Source: Prochlorococcus sp. AG-409-P01
Lineage (GTDB): Bacteria > Cyanobacteriota > Cyanobacteriia > PCC-6307 > Cyanobiaceae
NCBI GenBank assembly: GCA_003215335.1
Contig: QCKM01000001.1
Span: 62,001 to 126,000, forward strand
Length of the DNA: 64,000 bases
Direction of reading: 5' to 3'
Below the pieces are notes generated by a model. It did not search any database, was not told the origin of the DNA, and was given only the letters and a program-made list of their open reading frames with translations. Shown piece by piece: positions 9,457 through 19,717 of the stretch. Each line of letters begins with the position of its first letter. Position 1 is the first letter of the stretch. Both the position numbers and the translations under genes were made by a program.

Positions 9457-10746
9457 TCATTGAAGCGTTGGAAAGATTTTTTGTGAATAAAGGGGGAACT
9501 TTCCACATAGATCGTTCACTTTTGCAATGCAAGCTGTTTTCACAGAGGGATCGTCTGGATTCATAAGCCTGTCTGCGATTACTTCAGCAATCAAGCTGAA
9601 AGCTTCTGCATCAAAGCCTCGAGTAGTAAGAGCAGCACTCCCTAGTCGAAGACCACTGGTTACAAATGGAGATTCAGGGTCAAATGGGACTGTGTTTTTG
9701 TTTGCCGTGATATTCACTTCGCCAAGAAGACGGTCAGCGACTTTCCCTGTCATGCCAATACTACGAAGATCAAGCAAAACAATATGGTTGTCGGTTCCTC
9801 CGCTAACTACTGATATGCCTTTCGCTTGAATTTCCTTCGCAAGGACTTGAGCATTGTTTATTACTGAATCAATGTAATCCTTGAATTCTGGCCTTAGGGC
9901 TTCGCCAAAAGCTACTGCTTTTGCTGAAATTACGTGCTCTAGTGGACCTCCTTGGCTCCCAGGGAAAACAGCTTTGTCAAATTGCCTTGCGAATTCATTG
10001 TCCCTGCAAAGTATTAGTCCACCTCTTGGACCTCTAAGAGTTTTGTGAGTAGTAGTTGTCACAACATCACAAAATGGGATTGGATTGGGATGTACACCTG
10101 CAGCAACAAGACCTGCAATGTGAGCAATATCTGCTAGTAAGAAAGCACCTATTTCATCAGCAATGGCACGAAATCCTGCGAAGTCGATCTCGCGTGGATA
10201 TGCCGAATAGCCAGTAATTATTAGTTTTGGTCGATGTTTTAAAGCTTTTTCACGAATATTTTCCATGTTGAGTTGCTGGCTTTTTTCATCTACTCCGTAA
10301 TTCACAATCTTGAACCATTTGCCACTTACGTTTACTGGCGAACCATGTGTGAGATGGCCTCCGTGAGAAAGGTCCATGCCTAAAACTGTGTCGCCGGGCT
10401 TTAGGAGGGCAAGAAAAATAGCGAAATTGGCTTGGGCTCCACTATGGGGCTGCACGTTGGCCCATGCTGCTTGAAAAAGTTTTTTTGCACGGTTAATCGC
10501 AAGCTGTTCGATTTCGTCTATGTGTTCACAACCGCCGTAATATCGTTTGCCAGGAAGGCCTTCTGCATACTTGTTTGTGAGAACAGAACCCTGTGCTTGC
10601 ATGACAGCAGCAGATGTGAAATTCTCACTTGCTATCAGTTCTAAATGAGTTTCTTGACGTTGGTGCTCCTTGTCTATGAGAGAAGCAATGACAGGGTCTG
10701 CGATTGCCAAAGGAGAGTTGATTTGTTCCAAGACTCCATCCTTCAT
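9457..10746 (-). CDS. glyA: Serine hydroxymethyltransferase
   Basis: PLP enzyme interconverting serine and glycine with transfer of a one-carbon unit to tetrahydrofolate. The 429-residue product has the family layout: [26 protein letters not shown], and [14 protein letters not shown] with the PLP-binding Lys. ATG start. The leader (10747-10840) shows no glycine riboswitch or other recognisable structure. The downstream WecA-type gene is 90 nt away. Confidence 0.97.
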   Translation of the reverse strand: MKDGVLEQINSPLAIADPVIASLIDKEHQRQETHLELIASENFTSAAVMQAQGSVLTNKYAEGLPGKRYYGGCEHIDEIEQLAINRAKKLFQAAWANVQPHSGAQANFAIFLALLKPGDTVLGMDLSHGGHLTHGSPVNVSGKWFKIVNYGVDEKSQQLNMENIREKALKHRPKLIITGYSAYPREIDFAGFRAIADEIGAFLLADIAHIAGLVAAGVHPNPIPFCDVVTTTTHKTLRGPRGGLILCRDNEFARQFDKAVFPGSQGGPLEHVISAKAVAFGEALRPEFKDYIDSVINNAQVLAKEIQAKGISVVSGGTDNHIVLLDLRSIGMTGKVADRLLGEVNITANKNTVPFDPESPFVTSGLRLGSAALTTRGFDAEAFSLIAEVIADRLMNPDDPSVKTACIAKVNDLCGKFPLYSQKIFPTLQ

Positions 10747-10841
10747 GTTTTAAGGCTTCGGATGAGCGGATGGTAGGTAAACGTTCCTAAGAGTGGGTTA
10801 ATTGAACAATTCTTTCTATGGGTAAAACTTCTTAAGAAAAA

Positions 10842-10866
10842 AACTGCCCGAGAGGGCAGTTTTTTA
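10842..10866. terminator. Bidirectional intrinsic terminator beside tRNA-Arg
   Basis: AACTGCCC (10842-10849), GAGA tetraloop, GGGCAGTT (10854-10861). It is flanked by A-rich sequence on the left and T-rich on the right, so it can work on both strands. On the minus strand it comes directly after the tRNA-Arg 3' end and should terminate that transcript. Confidence 0.85.
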
Positions 10867-10867
10867 A

Positions 10868-10941
10868 CGCGCCTGGAGAGATTCGAACTCCCGACCCTCT
10901 GATCCGTAGTCAGATGCTCTAATCCGCTGAGCTACAGGCGC
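10868..10941 (-). tRNA. tRNA-Arg (anticodon ACG)
   Basis: Minus-strand cloverleaf of 74 nt. Acceptor GCGCCTG (from 10941) pairs with CAGGCGC with discriminator G at 10868. The anticodon loop reads CT-ACG-GA, and the T arm contains GTTCGAATC. CCA is not encoded. ACG (read as ICG) decodes CGU, CGC and CGA. Confidence 0.95.
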
Positions 10942-11029
10942 CTGAAGAATTCATCACAGCCCATCATGGGGGCATTCGTCAACCCAGGTTTCCTTTAGCC
11001 TGAAAATTACGATAATTAATTATCTTCAG

Positions 11030-11284
11030 ATGCCCATTCGCTGGTATGGCACATCCGATTCAAATGATCCTATTTATAGGCATTTTGACCGGATCGTTAA
11101 TCTCACCCTTCATGCAATGACCTTTGCCGCTTTAAATAGTGGGCTTTGGTTTTTTCAGCAGATTCGTCACCCATGGACCAAGTTGGATTTGTTTACTGAG
11201 ATCTGGCTCCTTGGATTGCTAGTCCATCTTGTAGTTGTGGTGATCAAACGGCCTGAGAAAGATCAGCCTTCAACACCCTCATGA
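11030..11284 (+). CDS. Small conserved cyanobacterial membrane protein, function unknown
   Basis: I do not recognise a function. The 84-residue product starts MPIRWYGTSD, has YRHFDRIVNLTLHAM, and two hydrophobic segments (about 24-42 and 54-73) with a basic C-terminus, so a small two-helix membrane protein is likely. ATG start. It is first in a run of three same-strand genes with gaps of 37 and 21 nt. From memory, near-identical small proteins occur in marine Synechococcus. Confidence 0.75.
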   Translation: MPIRWYGTSDSNDPIYRHFDRIVNLTLHAMTFAALNSGLWFFQQIRHPWTKLDLFTEIWLLGLLVHLVVVVIKRPEKDQPSTPS

Positions 11285-11321
11285 ACCATCCTTTTAAAAA
11301 ATTTCTTCCTGAAAATTTTTT

Positions 11322-11612
11322 ATGAGTCTCAACACAGTCGAGCTCAAAGAGCTCCAGATTTCAATTGCAGATTCTTTGTATTTGCAAGTAGCTAGTTGGC
11401 ATCTCTATTTAGGTGATGCTGGCTTGGCAGAAGCCTTGGCAGTTGAATGTAGTGCTCTATTGAATGAGGGGGCAAATGTTGCAGCTAGAAAAGCTCTGGA
11501 GGGGGTTCTTGTCCCCCTTGGTGGTGGGGCGACTCGGTTACCACTTGCAAGACTTATTCCTGCCACACAGTTGTTTGATCTCGAGGAGATCTTGCAGCCT
11601 TACTGTCGATAA
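11322..11612 (+). CDS. Conserved cyanobacterial protein, DUF3181-like
   Basis: Soluble 96-residue protein of unknown function. It is largely helical in appearance, with LQISIADSLYLQVASWHLYLGDA near the N-terminus and a Gly-rich turn LGGGATRLPL followed by an acidic C-terminal helix. It resembles the cyanobacterial DUF3181 family by length and pattern; that name is from memory and not checked. ATG start. It is the middle gene of three same-strand small genes. Confidence 0.72.
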   Translation: MSLNTVELKELQISIADSLYLQVASWHLYLGDAGLAEALAVECSALLNEGANVAARKALEGVLVPLGGGATRLPLARLIPATQLFDLEEILQPYCR

Positions 11613-11633
11613 GGTTGAACATCATTATGTGGA

Positions 11634-11903
11634 GTGCTCGTGCTGATCATCGAGGTCACTAATGTCCGTGAAGTAATGCGAAAACGCATTGGCAGATTGG
11701 GTGAGCGCTTAATTGGGAAAGTTCTAGATGCGGAGGTTGAGGTTGAAAAAGCTTTAATACAAGAAATGGAGCAGGCCTTTCAGGAATTTGGTATAGAGGC
11801 ACGCATCCTTTCCGTACAAGGCCCCGAATTTGTTGGAGGCAACAAGTTGCAATTTCCTCTTCAGGTTCGTGGAGAGAAAGAAGTAAGGCTTAATCGTGAG
11901 TGA
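11634..11903 (+). CDS. Conserved hypothetical protein
   Basis: An 89-residue soluble protein with no function I recognise. It reads as one alpha-beta domain: a beta strand (LVLIIEVTNV), a long charged helix (residues about 28-50, Glu/Lys rich), then strand-turn-strand ending in a basic tail. GTG start at 11634; a second GTG at 11640 is possible. Its last 14 nt overlap the 3' end of the convergent murJ. Confidence 0.6.
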   Translation: MLVLIIEVTNVREVMRKRIGRLGERLIGKVLDAEVEVEKALIQEMEQAFQEFGIEARILSVQGPEFVGGNKLQFPLQVRGEKEVRLNRE

Positions 11904-13512
11904 GTTGTTTGCGGCATATCAGCCATATCTCGTGAACTTCTGAGATACCCAAAGAATTACTAATTACAGCAAAAAAACCAATTGCAGTTAGCGAACAAAG
12001 GCTTACTTCCACTACAAGTCCAAGTGTCCCAATAGGCCAAGCGACAAACTTGCCAAGAGATAAGGCTACTAATCCAGCAATTATGCCGCTTAAGAGCAAT
12101 TTTCCTGCATCTGTAGCCCATTGTTTTAGGGGAATTCCTTTTAGCTTGATGTGCAATTTCATTAGGAGACAAATACAGGTCAGCATGTTGATCGCAACTG
12201 TGGCTAGTACGAGTCCAGCAGCTCCAAAGTTGAATGGCAGTTGAGGGCCCCATGGAGTTGGGCCACCAACTAAAAACCAGTCAAAAACCACATTCAGTAC
12301 GATCCCTGCGGTTGAAAACCTCATTGGGGTTATTCCGTCTCCCAGGGCATAAAACACTCGAACCAGTAAATCTCTACCCAGGTACCAAGGCATCCCAATG
12401 CCATAAGCCAAAAGCAATCCAGTTACAAGAACTGAAGCTTCAGAATCAAAAGCACCTCTTTGATAAATCAAATGGACAATTGGCCCGCCGATTGTCGCGA
12501 AAAGTGCACCAAGAGGAATCATGCAGGTAGTTGAAAGCATCAAACCTTGCCTGATTCTGTCTATGAGTTCCTGACGGTCTTGAGGATTGGTTAACCTCGC
12601 AAAAGTAGGAAGTAAAGGGACTAATAAGGCACTGGAAATTAATCCCAATGGCGTTTGTACTATCAAGTTCGCGTATCCAAGGCCAGCAGCTGCTCCTACT
12701 ATTCCTGAGGCAAAAAACAGATCGGTAAATACATTAATTTGAAGCATTCCAGAGGAAAGTGTTGCTGGGCCCATAACGCTTAGGACTTCTTTGACGCCTG
12801 GGTCCCTCCAGTCCCAAGACAGTTGAAATTTGGAGAGTCCTTTTCTAATTAATGAAGGGAGTTGAATAAGCCATTGCAAGAGGGCGCCAACTAAAGTCGC
12901 GCCTGCAAGAACAATCCCACCTTGAAGTGCTAGATCAATGGATTCGATATCTGGTCCGACTTTTATCCAAAAGACGCCCACTCCAACAATTATTGAAAGG
13001 CTAGAAATCAGAGGGGAAATTGCAGGTACGAAGAATTCATCTGAGGCATTGAGATAACCGAATCCCAATCCAATTAACCCTGCCAACAAAGCGATGGGAG
13101 CCATGACTTGAAGTTGAACAGTTGCAATTCGATGAACTTCGGGACTAAGGCCTGGGCCAACTAATGAGATTAATGAGTCTGCATAAATAATCAATATCAA
13201 AGTGACAATGCAAAGCAAGATGCTTACTAATGTGTTGATCACTGCTATTACATGAGCCTTGTCTTCCGTAGACCTGCGGCTCAAAGCGCTGACCATTGCT
13301 GTGTGGAAAGGGCCGTTTATGCCACCAAGCAATATCAAGAGAAAACCAGGGAGGACATAGGCATAGTTGTATGCGTCATAAGCTGCTCCTATTCCAAAGG
13401 CGGCCGCTATAACTAGTTGTCTTATCAACCCTGCGCTTTTGCTTGCAAGAGTCCCAATAGAGACTATTAGAGCTATGCGTTTGAGAGATCTTGCCATCCT
13501 TTGTCCTCGCAT
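11890..13512 (-). CDS. murJ: Lipid II flippase MurJ (MviN)
   Basis: Polytopic membrane protein that flips the peptidoglycan precursor lipid II. The 540-residue product contains about 14 hydrophobic helices and typical MviN sequences: SLKRIALIV, GTLASKSAGLIRQ near the start, and YQRGAFDSEAS around the middle. The ATG at 13512 is used here; an in-frame ATG at 13497 gives the classic MARSLKRI start and may be the real one. It is divergent from sfsA with 66 nt between them. Confidence 0.93.
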   Translation of the reverse strand: MRGQRMARSLKRIALIVSIGTLASKSAGLIRQLVIAAAFGIGAAYDAYNYAYVLPGFLLILLGGINGPFHTAMVSALSRRSTEDKAHVIAVINTLVSILLCIVTLILIIYADSLISLVGPGLSPEVHRIATVQLQVMAPIALLAGLIGLGFGYLNASDEFFVPAISPLISSLSIIVGVGVFWIKVGPDIESIDLALQGGIVLAGATLVGALLQWLIQLPSLIRKGLSKFQLSWDWRDPGVKEVLSVMGPATLSSGMLQINVFTDLFFASGIVGAAAGLGYANLIVQTPLGLISSALLVPLLPTFARLTNPQDRQELIDRIRQGLMLSTTCMIPLGALFATIGGPIVHLIYQRGAFDSEASVLVTGLLLAYGIGMPWYLGRDLLVRVFYALGDGITPMRFSTAGIVLNVVFDWFLVGGPTPWGPQLPFNFGAAGLVLATVAINMLTCICLLMKLHIKLKGIPLKQWATDAGKLLLSGIIAGLVALSLGKFVAWPIGTLGLVVEVSLCSLTAIGFFAVISNSLGISEVHEIWLICRKQLTHD

Positions 13513-13578
13513 ATTCCCATCTTTGAGGACACATTCTTGTGGCCAAGATGAGCATTTATTCGTAGAGAGAAATCTTTA

Positions 13579-14331
13579 ATGAAAGGCACCGCTTTGATGA
13601 GCTTTCCTCCTCTTCAAGAGGGAATCTTGCTCAAGCGTTATAAACGCTTTTTGGCAGATATAGAACTACCTACTGGCGAAATTGTGACAGCACATTGTGC
13701 AAACACTGGTCCCATGACCGGAGTTCTTTCCCTTGGAGGAAGGGTTCGTTTGAGATATGTCGCTTCTTCAACTCGCAAATTGGCCTGGACTTGGGAGCAG
13801 GCTGAAATCCATGGTGCGAATGGTACTAACTGCTGGGTAGGAATAAATACAGCCTTGCCAAATCGGTTAATTGAGTTGGCTATAAAGGCGGGCTTGTTGG
13901 AGCAGTCATTTGGATCAATTTCACAGATTCGAAAAGAAGTTCCTTATGGAATGAATCTTCGTAGTCGAATTGACTTGCTGCTATCTCCCTCCTTAGATGC
14001 TGATGATTCAAGGGAAATCTATGTAGAGGTGAAGAATACGACTTGGGCTATAGGTTCACTGGCATTGTTCCCAGACACAATTACCGAAAGAGGTCAAAAG
14101 CATCTAAGGGAGCTCGTTGGGGTGCTTCCTGGCTCTAGGGGCGTCTTAATTCCCTGTCTTAGTAGGTCAGATGTGCATGGATTTGCACCTGGAGATAGTG
14201 CTGACCCAATTTATGGCGAGCTTTTTAGAAAGGCTGTTAAAGCAGGGGTTGAGGTTTTACCGTGTTGTTTTGGTTTCCATGAGGATCAAATAACTTGGGA
14301 AGGGATGAGACCTTTTCAAACGAATCAATAA
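13579..14331 (+). CDS. sfsA: SfsA family protein (sugar fermentation stimulation protein homologue)
   Basis: SfsA is a DNA-binding or nuclease-like protein of unclear biological role. The 250-residue product has the family blocks: LLKRYKRFLADIEL, HCANTGPMTGVL, SRIDLLL, EVKNTTWA and FPDTITERGQKHLREL. These form the PD-(D/E)XK-like core with the Glu-Val-Lys triad. ATG at 13579; an internal ATG at 13597 is a possible alternative. It is upstream of the ammonium transporter by about 90 nt. Confidence 0.9.
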   Translation: MKGTALMSFPPLQEGILLKRYKRFLADIELPTGEIVTAHCANTGPMTGVLSLGGRVRLRYVASSTRKLAWTWEQAEIHGANGTNCWVGINTALPNRLIELAIKAGLLEQSFGSISQIRKEVPYGMNLRSRIDLLLSPSLDADDSREIYVEVKNTTWAIGSLALFPDTITERGQKHLRELVGVLPGSRGVLIPCLSRSDVHGFAPGDSADPIYGELFRKAVKAGVEVLPCCFGFHEDQITWEGMRPFQTNQ

Positions 14332-14383
14332 ACAGTTAGCGATTGGAGTATGAAAAAAAAATTTTATCTCTATGAATTATTTG

Positions 14384-14426
14384 GTATCAAAGACGACTCT
14401 GAAAATTCTTGAGACAAATTTAAGAT
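14384..14426 (+). promoter_or_regulatory. Possible NtcA-type promoter of the ammonium transporter
   Basis: GTA (14384-14386), 8 nt, GAC (14395-14397), 23 nt, then TAAGAT (14421-14426). This matches the nitrogen-control pattern GTA-N8-TAC followed by about 22 nt and TAN3T, with one mismatch in the second half-site. Ammonium transporters are known NtcA targets in cyanobacteria. If real, transcription starts near 14433, which would exclude the ATG at 14425. Confidence 0.35.
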
Positions 14427-14484
14427 GGTTTGCCTTATTTCTGGACCATTTGGTCTAGTCCTAGTTAGCCGTATTCCAATTTCT

Positions 14485-15948
14485 ATGACACCTGCTCTGC
14501 ATCCGCCAACACGGCGGCACGCGGTGCGCCTTCAGGAGGCCAGCCTCCTTGAGGGGCCAATGCTCCTCCTGCGCAGTATCCGTGGTTTCAGCTCACATCG
14601 CTCGTTGATGTGGTTGGCTTGTGTGCCAATTGCTTTATTTGGTTTAGGTCTCTTCAATCTTTCGGCTCATGCTGCTGATATGCCTGAGTTGAATGCTGTT
14701 TTTTTAGCCAACAATCTTTGGCTTCTAGTCGCCACAATTTTGGTGATTTTCATGAATGCCGGTTTCGCAATGGTCGAGGCAGGGATGTGCCGCCAGAAAA
14801 ATGCGGTAAATATTCTGGCTAAGAATCTTTTTGTATTCGCTCTTGCTGTTACGGCCTATTGGTTTGTGGGTTATTCCTTGATGTATGGGGATGCAGTTGC
14901 ACAAGGATGGCTCTATTTCAATGGTTTGTTCTTTGACCCTTCAGTTTCTCCTGAATTGATAGGAGAGGGCGGCCTTGTGCCCACTGTTGACTTTCTCTTT
15001 CAAGCCGCATTCGCTGGTACTGCAGCTACCATCGTTTCTGGATTGGTCGCTGAGAGAGTCAAATTTGGAGAATTTGTTGTTTTCTCTCTGATACTTACAG
15101 CTTTCATTTATCCGATTGCCGGAAGTTGGCAATGGAATGGTGGTTGGCTTAATGAGTTGGGCTTCAGAGATTTTGCTGGTTCTTCGATCGTTCACTCTGT
15201 TGGAGCTTGGGCCGGTTTGGTTGGAGCAATGCTTCTAGGGCCACGTATTGGGAAATTTGCAAATGGAAGGGCACAGGCTATGCCGGGCCACAATATGGCT
15301 ATAGCGACGCTAGGAGCTTTGATCCTTTGGATTGGCTGGTATGGCTTTAACCCAGGCTCTCAGCTTGCAATGGACCAGTGGGTGCCATATGTGGCAGTTA
15401 CTACAACTTTGGCGGCTGCAGGCGGTGCAATAGGTGCAACTGTCATTTCTACTCTCACTTCGGGTAAGCCAGATTTAACCATGATTATCAATGGGATTTT
15501 GGCTGGTTTGGTGAGTATCACAGCAGGTTGTGCTGACCTGACAATGGCAGGCGCATGGTTGGCTGGTTTGGTTGGCGGAATCATCGTTGTCTTCGCAGTT
15601 TCCACCCTGGATTCTTTGGGGATAGATGATCCGGTCGGAGCTTTTTCCGTGCACGGTGTATGCGGTGTTTGGGGAACTCTTGTAATCGGTTTGTGGGGTT
15701 TTGATATCCAAGGAGATGGCTCAGCACTTGGCCTTTTTGTAGGTGGTGGTTTTGGGCAACTTTGGACTCAATTCATTGGCTGTCTTGCATACGGTGTTTG
15801 GACCGTTGTCACATGCTGGATTGCCTGGAAAGTAATTGGTTCTTTCTTCGGAGGTATTCGTGTTTCTGAGGAAGAAGAGATTGCTGGACTCGATATTGGC
15901 GAGCATGGTATGGAGGCTTATCCAGACTTTGCTTCTGCAGGCAATTAA
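14485..15948 (+). CDS. amt1: Ammonium transporter (Amt family)
   Basis: Channel-like ammonium transporter in the plasma membrane. It has about 11 membrane helices, with [32 protein letters not shown]-type sequence, [13 protein letters not shown] and the conserved histidines (IVHSVG and SVHGVC). A hydrophobic signal-like segment ending SAHAADM precedes helix 1. The frame is open from an ATG at 14425; I start at 14485 because of the possible promoter, and 14560 (after GAGGGG) is an alternative. It is followed by a strong terminator. Confidence 0.92.
   Translation: MTPALHPPTRRHAVRLQEASLLEGPMLLLRSIRGFSSHRSLMWLACVPIALFGLGLFNLSAHAADMPELNAVFLANNLWLLVATILVIFMNAGFAMVEAGMCRQKNAVNILAKNLFVFALAVTAYWFVGYSLMYGDAVAQGWLYFNGLFFDPSVSPELIGEGGLVPTVDFLFQAAFAGTAATIVSGLVAERVKFGEFVVFSLILTAFIYPIAGSWQWNGGWLNELGFRDFAGSSIVHSVGAWAGLVGAMLLGPRIGKFANGRAQAMPGHNMAIATLGALILWIGWYGFNPGSQLAMDQWVPYVAVTTTLAAAGGAIGATVISTLTSGKPDLTMIINGILAGLVSITAGCADLTMAGAWLAGLVGGIIVVFAVSTLDSLGIDDPVGAFSVHGVCGVWGTLVIGLWGFDIQGDGSALGLFVGGGFGQLWTQFIGCLAYGVWTVVTCWIAWKVIGSFFGGIRVSEEEEIAGLDIGEHGMEAYPDFASAGN
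14534..14549 (+). promoter_or_regulatory. Hairpin pairing AGGAGG with CCTCCT in the amt leader region
   Basis: AGGAGG (14534-14539), CCAG loop, CCTCCT (14544-14549). A perfect Shine-Dalgarno-type hexamer is folded onto its complement, 10 nt before an in-frame ATG at 14560. It could control the start choice, or be coding sequence by chance if 14485 is used. Confidence 0.3.
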
Positions 15949-15972
15949 GTGTCTCCATCAAATTCAAATATT

Positions 15973-16001
15973 GCCTGGCCTTGAGCCAGGCTTTTTTTTT
16001 T
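15973..16001 (+). terminator. Intrinsic terminator after the ammonium transporter
   Basis: GCCTGG (15973-15978), 7-nt loop, CCAGGC (15986-15991), then a run of ten T. It ends the amt transcript and lies upstream of ispH. Confidence 0.9.
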
Positions 16002-16049
16002 CAATTTCTTGATGTCCGAATAGAATCTTTTTGTTGGATTGATACAGAG

Positions 16050-17246
16050 ATGGATACTCAAGCTTTCAAACGCTCCCTTCATCATTCAGATAGATATAAC
16101 AGGCGAGGTTTTGGCTCACCAGCTAAGCGCGCTGAAGCTCTCGAGCAGGCATATCAAAGTAGTTTGATTGGGTCTATACGCGACAACGGTTATGAGATGA
16201 GCCATGGCCGCTTAAAAGTGAAGTTGGCTGAGGCTTTTGGCTTTTGTTGGGGTGTCGAGAGGGCTGTAGCTATGGCTTATGAAACCAGGCGACATTATCC
16301 AACTGAACGTATTTGGATTACTAACGAGATTATTCATAACCCTTCAGTTAATGATCATTTAAGGAGGATGAACGTTCGCTTTATATCTGCTGAGGGTGGT
16401 GTGAAAGATTTTTCAGGTGTGAATGATGGTGATGTAGTGATTTTGCCTGCATTTGGTGCAACAGTACAGGAGATGCAATTACTTCATGAGCGTGGATGCC
16501 ACATAATTGATACAACTTGTCCTTGGGTCTCAAAGGTTTGGCACACTGTAGAAAAGCATAAGAAACACACATTTACATCAATTATTCATGGAAAAGTTAA
16601 GCATGAGGAGACTCTTGCGACTAGTTCTTTTGCAGGAACTTATCTTGTTGTTTTAGATCTTGAGGAGGCTCAATATGTTTCTGATTATATTCTGGGTAAA
16701 GGCAATCGTGAGGCTTTTGTAGAGCGCTTTTCAAAGGCCTGTTCGCCTGGATTTGACCCTGATAAAGATCTGCAAAGGCTGGGTGTTGCGAATCAAACGA
16801 CAATGCTTAAGAGTGAGACTGAAGAAATTGGTCGACTATTTGAGCGCACTATGCTCGCAAAATATGGACCTAAAGACTTGCCAGATCATTTTCTTGCCTT
16901 TAATACAATATGTGATGCTACTGAAGAAAGACAAGATGCAATGTTCTCTCTTGTAGATGAACCATTAGATCTACTTGTCGTGATAGGTGGATTTAATTCT
17001 TCTAACACAACTCATCTTCAGGAAATTGCAATTAGTAGAGGAATTCGTTCATTTCATATAGACACTCCAGAGCGCATGGGTGATGGCAATACCATCACCC
17101 ATAAGCCTTTGGGAGAGGATTTGGTTACTGAAGAAAACTTCTTGCCTGATGGGGAGGTGGTTGTAGGCATTACATCTGGAGCCTCTACACCTGACAGAGT
17201 GGTCGAGCATGTCATTCAGAAACTAATCGCTATCAGTGAAATGTAA
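16050..17246 (+). CDS. ispH: 4-hydroxy-3-methylbut-2-enyl diphosphate reductase
   Basis: Last enzyme of the MEP isoprenoid pathway, an iron-sulfur protein that makes IPP and DMAPP for carotenoids, phytol and quinones. The three cluster cysteines are visible in [18 protein letters not shown] and [10 protein letters not shown]. The frame is open back to 15981, but that region is the amt terminator, so I chose the ATG at 16050, giving 398 residues. The N-terminal extension before GFCWG is normal for cyanobacterial and plant forms. Confidence 0.95.
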   Translation: MDTQAFKRSLHHSDRYNRRGFGSPAKRAEALEQAYQSSLIGSIRDNGYEMSHGRLKVKLAEAFGFCWGVERAVAMAYETRRHYPTERIWITNEIIHNPSVNDHLRRMNVRFISAEGGVKDFSGVNDGDVVILPAFGATVQEMQLLHERGCHIIDTTCPWVSKVWHTVEKHKKHTFTSIIHGKVKHEETLATSSFAGTYLVVLDLEEAQYVSDYILGKGNREAFVERFSKACSPGFDPDKDLQRLGVANQTTMLKSETEEIGRLFERTMLAKYGPKDLPDHFLAFNTICDATEERQDAMFSLVDEPLDLLVVIGGFNSSNTTHLQEIAISRGIRSFHIDTPERMGDGNTITHKPLGEDLVTEENFLPDGEVVVGITSGASTPDRVVEHVIQKLIAISEM

Positions 17247-17417
17247 GTTTAAATAGATCAGCTAAAAGGTAATTGCATTCACGTGTTTGTGTATATGCCT
17301 GATCTTCGAAAAGTTGTTAACTCATTTTTCAATAAGAATGCATAGATATGCTTTTCCTGGCAAGCAGCCTGAAAATCAATAGGCTAACTAAAATTGTCTT
17401 TATAAGACTTTTTAAAG

Positions 17418-17996
17418 ATGACTGACGCTGAAAACCAGGACCTTCAGATCTCTGAACCAGATATATCACCTCAAGTCAAAGCTGGCTCTGCTCCACAGAG
17501 AGTTGAGGTGGTAGTGGAAAGCCCTTCATCACAAGCTGAGGTGAACATTAATGCTGAAATAGCAATCTTTGTATTGCGTGTTGGTGTCAGTGTCATGATG
17601 GTTCACCATGGTTTAGAAAAGTTCGCTGATCCTGCTGGATTCTCAGAGTTTGTTGTGGCTAAATACTTTGGATTCTTACCAGGCGATCCAATAATATGGA
17701 CTTTCATTGCAGCTGCAACACAAATAGTTTGTCCTATAGGACTGGCGATTGGATTCTTTGCAAGGGTCTCTGCACTTGGGCTGCTTTCAACGATGCTTTT
17801 TGCTATCCCTTTCCATCTTCTTGATACTGGCTTAGAAGGGTTCCCATTTGCAGTGGTCGAAAACCACAATTATGCATTTGAACTTTCTGCTGTTTATGCG
17901 GCGATATTTTTCTATTTTTTATGTGCAGGTCCTGGAAGACTTTCTGCATCTCGTAAGACAAATAAGATTACCTATTACCCTAGGGGCAAGGCTTAA
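17418..17996 (+). CDS. DoxX family membrane protein
   Basis: Four-helix membrane protein of the DoxX/DoxD-like family, 192 residues. A hydrophilic N-terminal tail of about 45 residues is followed by FVLRVGVSVMMVHHGLEKF, the family's first helix with its HHG motif, then three more hydrophobic segments. ATG start. The exact role is unknown; related proteins work with thiosulfate or other redox enzymes, and no partner gene lies nearby. The upstream 171 nt contain no gene. Confidence 0.85.
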   Translation: MTDAENQDLQISEPDISPQVKAGSAPQRVEVVVESPSSQAEVNINAEIAIFVLRVGVSVMMVHHGLEKFADPAGFSEFVVAKYFGFLPGDPIIWTFIAAATQIVCPIGLAIGFFARVSALGLLSTMLFAIPFHLLDTGLEGFPFAVVENHNYAFELSAVYAAIFFYFLCAGPGRLSASRKTNKITYYPRGKA

Positions 17997-18094
17997 ATGT
18001 AAGGCTATTTAGTTAGTTTTTTTTTAAGAGTTAATCTATGAATTTATAGTTTCTTGGACTAATTGATTCTTATGGTCATTACCTTTTGGCCACA

Positions 18095-19657
18095 TCAATG
18101 TAGAAAATGCCTCTTCCCAGTTAAGATCATTGCGATACCTAGCTTATTGCAAGCTTCTATTGAATCTTTGTCTTTGATGCTTCCTCCAGGCTGAATAATG
18201 GCTTTTATTCCTTCGCTTGAAGCAAGACGCACTGTGTCATCAAAAGGGAAAAACCCATCACTTGCTAGAACAGCTCCATTTGCTTGTTCTCCTGCAGATT
18301 GTATTGCGATGTGAGCAGATCCAACTCTATTCATTTGCCCAGCACCTATGCCTAGAGTTTGACCATCTTTGGCGACAACAATTGCATTTGAACGAACATG
18401 CTTGACTAATCTCCAGGCAAAGCAAAGATCATCATATTGGTTCGATGAAGGCTTGCACTCTGTAGCTACTTTCCAATTTTGTGTATTAATTAGTTCATCG
18501 TCTTGGTCTTGAACTAAAACTCCACCAAGGATGCTTCTAAATTGATATTTATCAGGACTATAAAGTGCTGATGAGGTTAACTCTAGTAATCGTAGGTTGG
18601 GTTTACTTGCAAGGATTTCTTTGGCTTTTAAGTCATAGCCAGGAGCAACTATGCATTCCAGGAATAAGCTCTTAAGAATCTCAGCACATGCAGCATCGAC
18701 TTGGCGATTTATGGCGACGATGCCGCCAAATGCACTGACTCGATCTCCATCAAGAGCTTTGGTGATTGCAGTCGCCATATTGTCACTTATGGCAGCACCG
18801 CATGGATTGGTATGTTTCACAACCACTGCTGCAGTTTGAATGTCAGCTTGAGTACCTTCAGCTTCAATGCCGAACTCTCTTACAGTTGAGAGTGCAGCAT
18901 CAAGATCGAGCAGGTTGTTAGTACTTAGTTCTTTTCCTTGTATTTGGGTGGCGTTTCCCCATCCATGCTCTTTGGATCCATACCAGGTGGCCTTTTGGTG
19001 AGGATTCTCTCCATATCGGAGGGTCTGTTGATGAGGGATCTCTTTGAACCATAGAGAGTCTGTACTTTGAATTTGATTAGCTAACCAGCGGCTAATCGCA
19101 ATGTCGTAGCTTGCTGTGTGTTCATAGGCTTCTAGTGCAAGCTTTCGCCTTATATCCTCATTCGCAAAACCCTTACCTTCTTCTATTGCTTCTAGGAATG
19201 GCTTGTACTGAGCAGGCCTAGTTAAAACGCTTACATGTAAGTGATTCTTGGCCGCAGCGCGAATCATTGCAGGCCCACCAATGTCAATATTTTCTATGGC
19301 GTTCTCCCAGCTGACATCTGAATTTGAGACTGTCTCTTTAAACGGATATAGGTTTACGACTACAACATCAATGGCATTGATTTGATGATTTTCAAGTTCT
19401 TGTTTATGCATGAGGTCATTCCTTTTTGCAAGGATGCCTCCATGGATTTTGGGGTGCAGTGTCTTTACTCTTCCTCCCAAAATTTCTGGTGACCCAGTGT
19501 AATCAGAGACTTTTGTGACTGGGAGTCCTCCTTCTAAAAGGGCTTTGGCTGTTCCGCCACTTGAAAGCAGTTCAAATCCGTGGACTTGATGAAGGGCTTT
19601 TGCTAATGGCAGCAAGCCTTCTTTATTGGAAACGCTTAATAGGGCTATAGGTGCCAT
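18095..19657 (-). CDS. purH: Bifunctional AICAR transformylase / IMP cyclohydrolase
   Basis: Performs the last two steps of IMP synthesis. The 520-residue product has the cyclohydrolase domain first ([35 protein letters not shown]) and the transformylase domain second ([23 protein letters not shown], and the C-terminal GFFPFDDTV and [10 protein letters not shown]). Length is normal. ATG start; divergent from the esterase gene at 19718. Confidence 0.97.
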   Translation of the reverse strand: MAPIALLSVSNKEGLLPLAKALHQVHGFELLSSGGTAKALLEGGLPVTKVSDYTGSPEILGGRVKTLHPKIHGGILAKRNDLMHKQELENHQINAIDVVVVNLYPFKETVSNSDVSWENAIENIDIGGPAMIRAAAKNHLHVSVLTRPAQYKPFLEAIEEGKGFANEDIRRKLALEAYEHTASYDIAISRWLANQIQSTDSLWFKEIPHQQTLRYGENPHQKATWYGSKEHGWGNATQIQGKELSTNNLLDLDAALSTVREFGIEAEGTQADIQTAAVVVKHTNPCGAAISDNMATAITKALDGDRVSAFGGIVAINRQVDAACAEILKSLFLECIVAPGYDLKAKEILASKPNLRLLELTSSALYSPDKYQFRSILGGVLVQDQDDELINTQNWKVATECKPSSNQYDDLCFAWRLVKHVRSNAIVVAKDGQTLGIGAGQMNRVGSAHIAIQSAGEQANGAVLASDGFFPFDDTVRLASSEGIKAIIQPGGSIKDKDSIEACNKLGIAMILTGKRHFLH

Positions 19658-19717
19658 GGAAAATGGATAAGAGCCAATTAATGAGTCAACCTAAACAGTA
19701 GTGATTTAATTTTTGGA

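Noticed and set aside
10747-10840. Possible glycine riboswitch before glyA
   Set aside because: The leader has no glycine-aptamer features and is too short.
15981-16049. Longer ispH frame opening at 15981
   Set aside because: This part overlaps the amt terminator stem and T run; the ATG at 16050 starts the usual IspH leader.
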